Of a stretch of 64,000 nt of DNA, positions 59,710 to 64,000 are shown piece after piece. The position numbers and the translations under genes are program-made. This DNA comes from Smittia aterrima (lineage: Eukaryota > Arthropoda > Insecta > Diptera > Chironomidae). The DNA is taken from NCBI GenBank assembly GCA_033063855.1, contig CP093829.1, positions 21,235,537-21,299,536 on the forward strand, given 5' to 3'. Each line of letters starts with the position of its first letter. Position 1 is the stretch's first letter. The notes beneath the pieces were generated by a model. The model saw only the letters and a list, made by a program, of their open reading frames with translations. It made no database searches and was not told the origin of the DNA.

Positions 59710-62700
59710 ATGACGAAATACAAACGATGGATTTTGCTTCTGACAGGTGAGTGAGCACGCGACGATTTCCAAAACAAAAAACCATGAAACGAGATTTGCA
59801 CAAAACATAAAATTCATAATTTAAATTAATGGTCGAATCGATCGTTTTGGAATTGAGACACATTGCCAACGACTTGTGTGCGATAAAACCAAAGCAATTT
59901 GTGAATACAGTAGTCAAACAACTGGCATTACGTATCAATTTTCCCAGCGAGTCAAGCATTCCGTTGAGGAAAAAAAGCTAAAAAAAAAGAACGGCAAGGT
60001 CGTTTCAAATTATTCTCTCGCTCTCGGACTTTGAGTGGTCTCGAAATGAATTGAACGAAACAATGGCTTTAAGGCTAATTGATGAAAATGTTGCAGAAAA
60101 AGATTCGAGTGGCAATTAAATGGATTTTTCTAACCAATTGCTTCTTTTCTTCTTCTCCTACTCGTGTCTTTGTCGCTGCCGACACGCAGCAATGACAGTT
60201 TTTGTCGTGCACATTGAAAGTCTGAAAGCCACCTCGCTCATCCACGCTGGTAAATTTTCTAAACTACTAAACACAACAACAAGTACGACGAGCACGTCAA
60301 CGAGTACTGAAGAGCCGCCGCACGATCTCCTGCAAAAAGTGCTCGACGAGATGATGCCTGAAGATGAAGAAGTGAGTTTGAAATGATTTATAAGCGAGTG
60401 CTTGCGAAGAAAAAAGGGTTAAGAGGCCAATTGGTAAACAAGCGACGATTTGCAATTGCAAACGATGAAGTGGAAGCCGATTATGCAGTCACGAGTCAAA
60501 GATTTCCGAGCAGCTTCCATGAAAGAGATTTAAAGTCTATGTATCAAAGATTTGGTTTTAAATTGCTGATCAGACTCATCGCGAGGTATTAAGCGCGTTC
60601 CATTGTCAAATAAAATCACAAATTCGATGACAGGAAAGCTTTCGAAAGCTTTCATAACTGCGAAGATAATGCCGACGAGGCTTCTTATCACTTTCATCGT
60701 TTGCACGTCGCAATATTATTCAACACAACTCTTCTTTTACGACGACGACGATGATGTTAATTGATAATTCAGCATGAGACTAATTTTATTTTTAATTTTC
60801 AATCGAACCTCCAAGGATGGAAAATTCGTCGAGGTGAACGGAACTAAAATTGCTCTAACTGGAATTCCACAAATCGATTACGTTTGGGACCCAAACTTAC
60901 CGAGAGAGCTGAACGGGTAAGTTCTTCATCTTAATTCGCAATTCGTGGTGAGATTATCAAAACAACTTTCAGATTCAATTTGTCGACTTATCCTTTTATC
61001 GACTCGATGCCTGCTGAAGAAGACATCGGCTTCGATTGTGAAGACAAGATTAACGGATTTTATGCTTCGATAAAGTTCGGCTGTCAAGTGAGTATTTAAA
61101 AATCGATCATTGCGAGAGGAAACTAACATTGACTTTTGAATAGATCTATCATCATTGTCTCTATGGCGTTCGATCAGACTTTATATGCGCTAACTTCACT
61201 GCCTTCGATCAGAAAACTTTCATCTGTCATTTCGCATCGGAGGTCGATTGCAAAAACTCCTACAAATATTGGAATAGGTCAGTGATTTTCTTTCTTCTTG
61301 CCGCACGCTCGCTTGCTAATTTTATTTTCAATGTGGCTTTAATTTATTCGCTTAGAAATGATGATTTGTATAAAGCCACAACAGAGAAATCGACGCCAGG
61401 CTCAGGCTTAGCGCCACTCTTCGATAGAAATCTATACAAGAGACCAGCTCCAGGCAGTCCAATGATGAATCCAAATGCGAAGAGCAATAGTAATCAACCG
61501 CTGCAACCGCTTATAACGAAGGACACTTTCAAGCCAGATCCTCCACCGCTAGCTCCAGGTCGAGGTGTTATTGGCGATGTTGATTACATTGCGCCTGCGG
61601 TTCAACGACCTGCGCGACCTTTAAGACCCGCTCGGCCTTACCGTAGACGTCGTCCCCAAATTGATTATTATTATTACGACGACGAGGAGTATGATGATGA
61701 CTTTTACGATGACCGTAGTAGAAGGAGACAACGCCCGAGGAATCGACGACCGATTTACGATGATTACAGGTTTGCTAGTTGCTTAACTTTCGTTATTCAA
61801 TTTCTTGACATTAACAACGAAAACAAATTTTAGAGACACGCGACGCCCACACAACGACGACTTTGACGATTATGAATACGACCGAAGGCCATATCGAAGC
61901 AGGAACCGGTCAGAATCAAGAAGAACTGGCGATGATCGGAGGAAACAAGATGATCGTAGATTTGATGACAGACGAAGACCTTATAGTGACGACCGGAAGC
62001 CAGCTGATGATCGTAGGCGACCAGAAGATGAGCGACGTTCTTTCGATGATCGTAGGTATTCAGATGAACGAAGATCTGTTGACGATCGAAAGAGATTTGA
62101 TGAAGAACGAAGTCAAACTGACGATCGCAAATACAATCGCCGGAAGAATGTCGATGACTCCATCGACGAGAAGCGGAAAAGCCCAGATCGTCACGAGTCG
62201 GAGAAACGACAAACACCTGAGGAACCAGCTAACGACGAGAAACTTGCCAAGCCACTTGGATCTATTTTTGATCGCGCTAGACCAACACCAAGGATCCCAA
62301 GACCTGTTCCAATAAACGAGAAGAATAAATTCAGTTATAAACATTCGGATAAGCCGTCGAATCATGAAAGCGAGAAGAATGACAAGGACGAAGAATATTA
62401 TGAAGAATATGAAGATGCTTCAACTTCGACAACATCGGCAACCACAACCACGACTACAACAACCACAACAACGACGACAGCTAAGCCAACAACAACGAAA
62501 TATTCGCCGAGATTAAAAACTCTCACGACACCTCTCTCGAAAAAATTAACAACGACTTCAACTCTTGCTCCAGATTCGGAATATTATGAAGACGAGTATT
62601 ACGATACAACTGCGAAGCCAATTGAGGCCTCGTCGTTCCAAAAACTGAGTGATCGAGCGACGCTCTTCAATTCGCGTCGGACAGCAATTGAAAATCTTAC

Positions 62701-63577
62701 GCAACCGCCTTCGCTAGACAGAGGAGGTTCGACGACACAGCAATCTGCGTCAGTTCCAGATAATTTTAGATTAAATCGCTTCAAGAGTCCAAGCGCAAAA
62801 TTGATTAATGAAACGGCGATTCGCGAAAACGCTCAAAAAACACCTTTAGAGGAAACATCTACGACAACAATAACATCAACATCGCGTAAACCTCTTCCAT
62901 CGATCTCGTACAACAGCAAAAAGTTTGCGAACCAACAGACTGTCTTTGATCCCACAACCACAGAGACACCGAAAATCTCTACAACTGAGAGTGTCGCTCA
63001 TATCATCAACCCACGTTTCAATAGTCGACAAAATGATCCTGTTGAACAAGATCCTGTGATTGACGATAAAGATCAGAAATATTTAATGAGAGTAATTAAG
63101 AGGCCGTTTTTACCGAGTCGCGGAGGTAGCCCTTACAAGGGACGAGGCCTTCAGCCCGTGGGGCCCGCTTCGTTAACCCCTCAAGGATTCGAAAGTCCTC
63201 AGTTCTCGTCGCAAGACAGTGAAACTCTTTCCTTCACAAGCGAAGGCTCTCAAGTCAACGATAATAAAGAAGTTCCGCTCAACAATTTCAACGAACCAGA
63301 GCAAGAAGCTCCGCTTCGCTCAACACTTGACGACATTTACAATGAAGAGTATGACGTCGAATTGAATGACGCATTGAATCCGATGCTGAAACCTTTAACT
63401 TCTAGTCGTGGCATCAGCGGATTTTCATTCTCATCGTTGCCGAATGCTGACAAAGATGGCTACAGAGCTCAAAGCCAGAAGAGCATTCAAAAAACTGAAG
63501 CTCCCAAAACAACAACCACAACAACGACAGAAGCGCCACAATACGAGTACGAAGAAGTTGAATACGATTACAAATAA
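59710..63577 (+). CDS. Single-domain chitin-binding (CBM14) protein 3 with long low-complexity tail
   Basis: Exons 59710-59746, 60190-60371, 60816-60916, 60973-61087, 61144-61277, 61356-61769, 61834-63577; 2727 nt, 908 aa. The first intron splits the signal peptide (MTKYKRWILLLTAMTVFVVHIES). A Thr/Ser stretch follows (NTTTSTTSTSTST). One CBM14 domain at residues 129-181 has spacing C-x14-C-x5-C-x9-C-x12-C-x7-C (GFYASIKFGCQIYHHC). A phase-0 intron falls after the second cysteine, as in gene 1. The remaining 720 residues are low complexity: Pro/Arg, Asp-Asp-Arg-Arg repeats, a 13-Thr run, Tyr/Glu blocks (YYEDEYYD) and a final EYEEVEYDYK. It should be a secreted cuticle or tendon-matrix CPAP1-type protein. 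AATAAA is at 63731. Confidence 0.87.
59747..60189. other. Intron 1 of chitin-binding gene 3
   Basis: It splits the signal-peptide codons. I see nothing else in it. Confidence 0.4.
60372..60815. other. Intron 2 of chitin-binding gene 3
   Basis: It contains a perfect 20-bp palindrome at 60634-60653 (two GAAAGCTTTC units). A 69-codon frame at its start is not supported as coding. Confidence 0.4.
61930..62150 (+). repeat. Coding repeat of Asp-Asp-Arg-Arg units
   Basis: About 70 residues inside chitin-binding gene 3 repeat D-D-R-R or D-E-R-R with an S/P/Y/F spacer. The DNA repeats gatgatcg/gacgatcg, which is close to its own reverse complement. For that reason several other frames on both strands stay open across it. 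Confidence 0.8.
62435..62482 (+). repeat. Threonine-run microsatellite (ACN repeat)
   Basis: A run of ACN codons encodes 13 consecutive threonines after an S/T-rich lead-in. It is in frame in the long exon of chitin-binding gene 3. Confidence 0.8.
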
Positions 63578-64000
63578 TCTCATGAATCATCATCGTTGAC
63601 TGCAATTCTTCCTGACTCCTCTCATCTTTCCCTTCCTCACTCGTTGCGCATAAATAGTTTCTTAAAGTTAACGCGGATTGGTTTTTGTCAATTTAGGTCC
63701 GATTTTTCACAAGTGATTGGTGATAATGTAAATAAAAATTTAGCGTAAAAATATATTTATTACCGAATAACGAAACTCAATTCTGACGTTAGACATGAAG
63801 GAGACGATGCGTTTTTGTAAAAATTTATAAAAATTATTTCATTCGAACAAAATAAAAAAATAAAAGTCTTTTCCATATTCAAGAGAAGTTCTTTTAGTTT
63901 TGAAGATTTTAGGTTTAGCTGATAAGTTTTGTGAAGAGACGTAAGTAAACTCCCCCACTCGAAACTTCAATCTTATCGAGTTAATTGATTCGAATTTATC
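63578..64000. other. 3'UTR and flank of chitin-binding gene 3
   Basis: AATAAA occurs at 63731-63736, and a second one at 63851-63856. No other gene is seen to the end of the window. Confidence 0.5.

Noticed and set aside
60383..60592. 69-codon basic frame in intron 2 of chitin-binding gene 3
   Set aside because: It lies between a confirmed donor and acceptor and has no homology I recognise.
61863..62315. 150-codon open frame overlapping the chitin-binding gene 3 exon
   Set aside because: It is in another frame of the DDRR repeat. The repeat is nearly self-complementary, so such frames are expected; the main frame joins the splice sites and the CBM14 domain.
1..64000. Transposons, tRNA/rRNA genes, viral insertions, CRISPR arrays
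   Set aside because: I looked for their terminal repeats, conserved boxes and coding domains by eye and found none that I could defend.

Overview
The window reads as nuclear DNA of an insect, most likely a compact-genome nematoceran fly (a chironomid-like midge). This is inference. It rests on AT-rich intergenic DNA, many introns of only about 50-90 bp, and insect-specific families (Osiris, CPAP1-type chitin-binding proteins, Nepl-type neprilysins, an ephexin, p130Cas). I see no bacterial operons, no CRISPR array, no rRNA or tRNA gene that I can support, and no recognisable transposon.

I rebuilt 15 multi-exon protein genes by hand from splice sites and reading-frame phase; every model sums to a whole number of codons. 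Left third: an ephexin-type RhoGEF (+, 3129-13415) with a long form and a short alternative N-terminus; two tandem very-long-chain fatty-acid elongases (+, 15029-17702); the focal-adhesion scaffold p130Cas (-, 17990-22897). Middle: a tetraspanin (+, 24625-25852) facing mitochondrial SCOT (-, 26199-28024); a DAGL-beta-like diacylglycerol lipase (+, 29626-32790) facing a DC-STAMP/sneaky-type membrane protein with a C-terminal RING (-, 32934-35247); an Osiris gene (+, 35716-40507).

Right third: three neprilysin-like (M13) genes without the zinc motif. Two are tandem minus-strand copies (40676-42782, 43469-45565) and one is a divergent plus-strand gene (45964-48367). A secreted C-type lectin follows (-, 48413-49107), then three single-domain chitin-binding (CBM14) genes (+, 50115-51496, 54152-55157, 59710-63577), with a possible 64-residue membrane smORF (56606-56800) between the last two.

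Layout: genes largely alternate in strand, so there are several tail-to-tail pairs with very short gaps (45 to 346 bp), where poly(A) signals of opposite genes overlap. The most unusual observations are the pseudo-neprilysin cluster, the decayed Osiris 3'-end carried along in its duplication, two GC-AG introns supported by phase, an internal alternative promoter/start in the ephexin gene, and a GATA/AP-1 cluster upstream of the tetraspanin.
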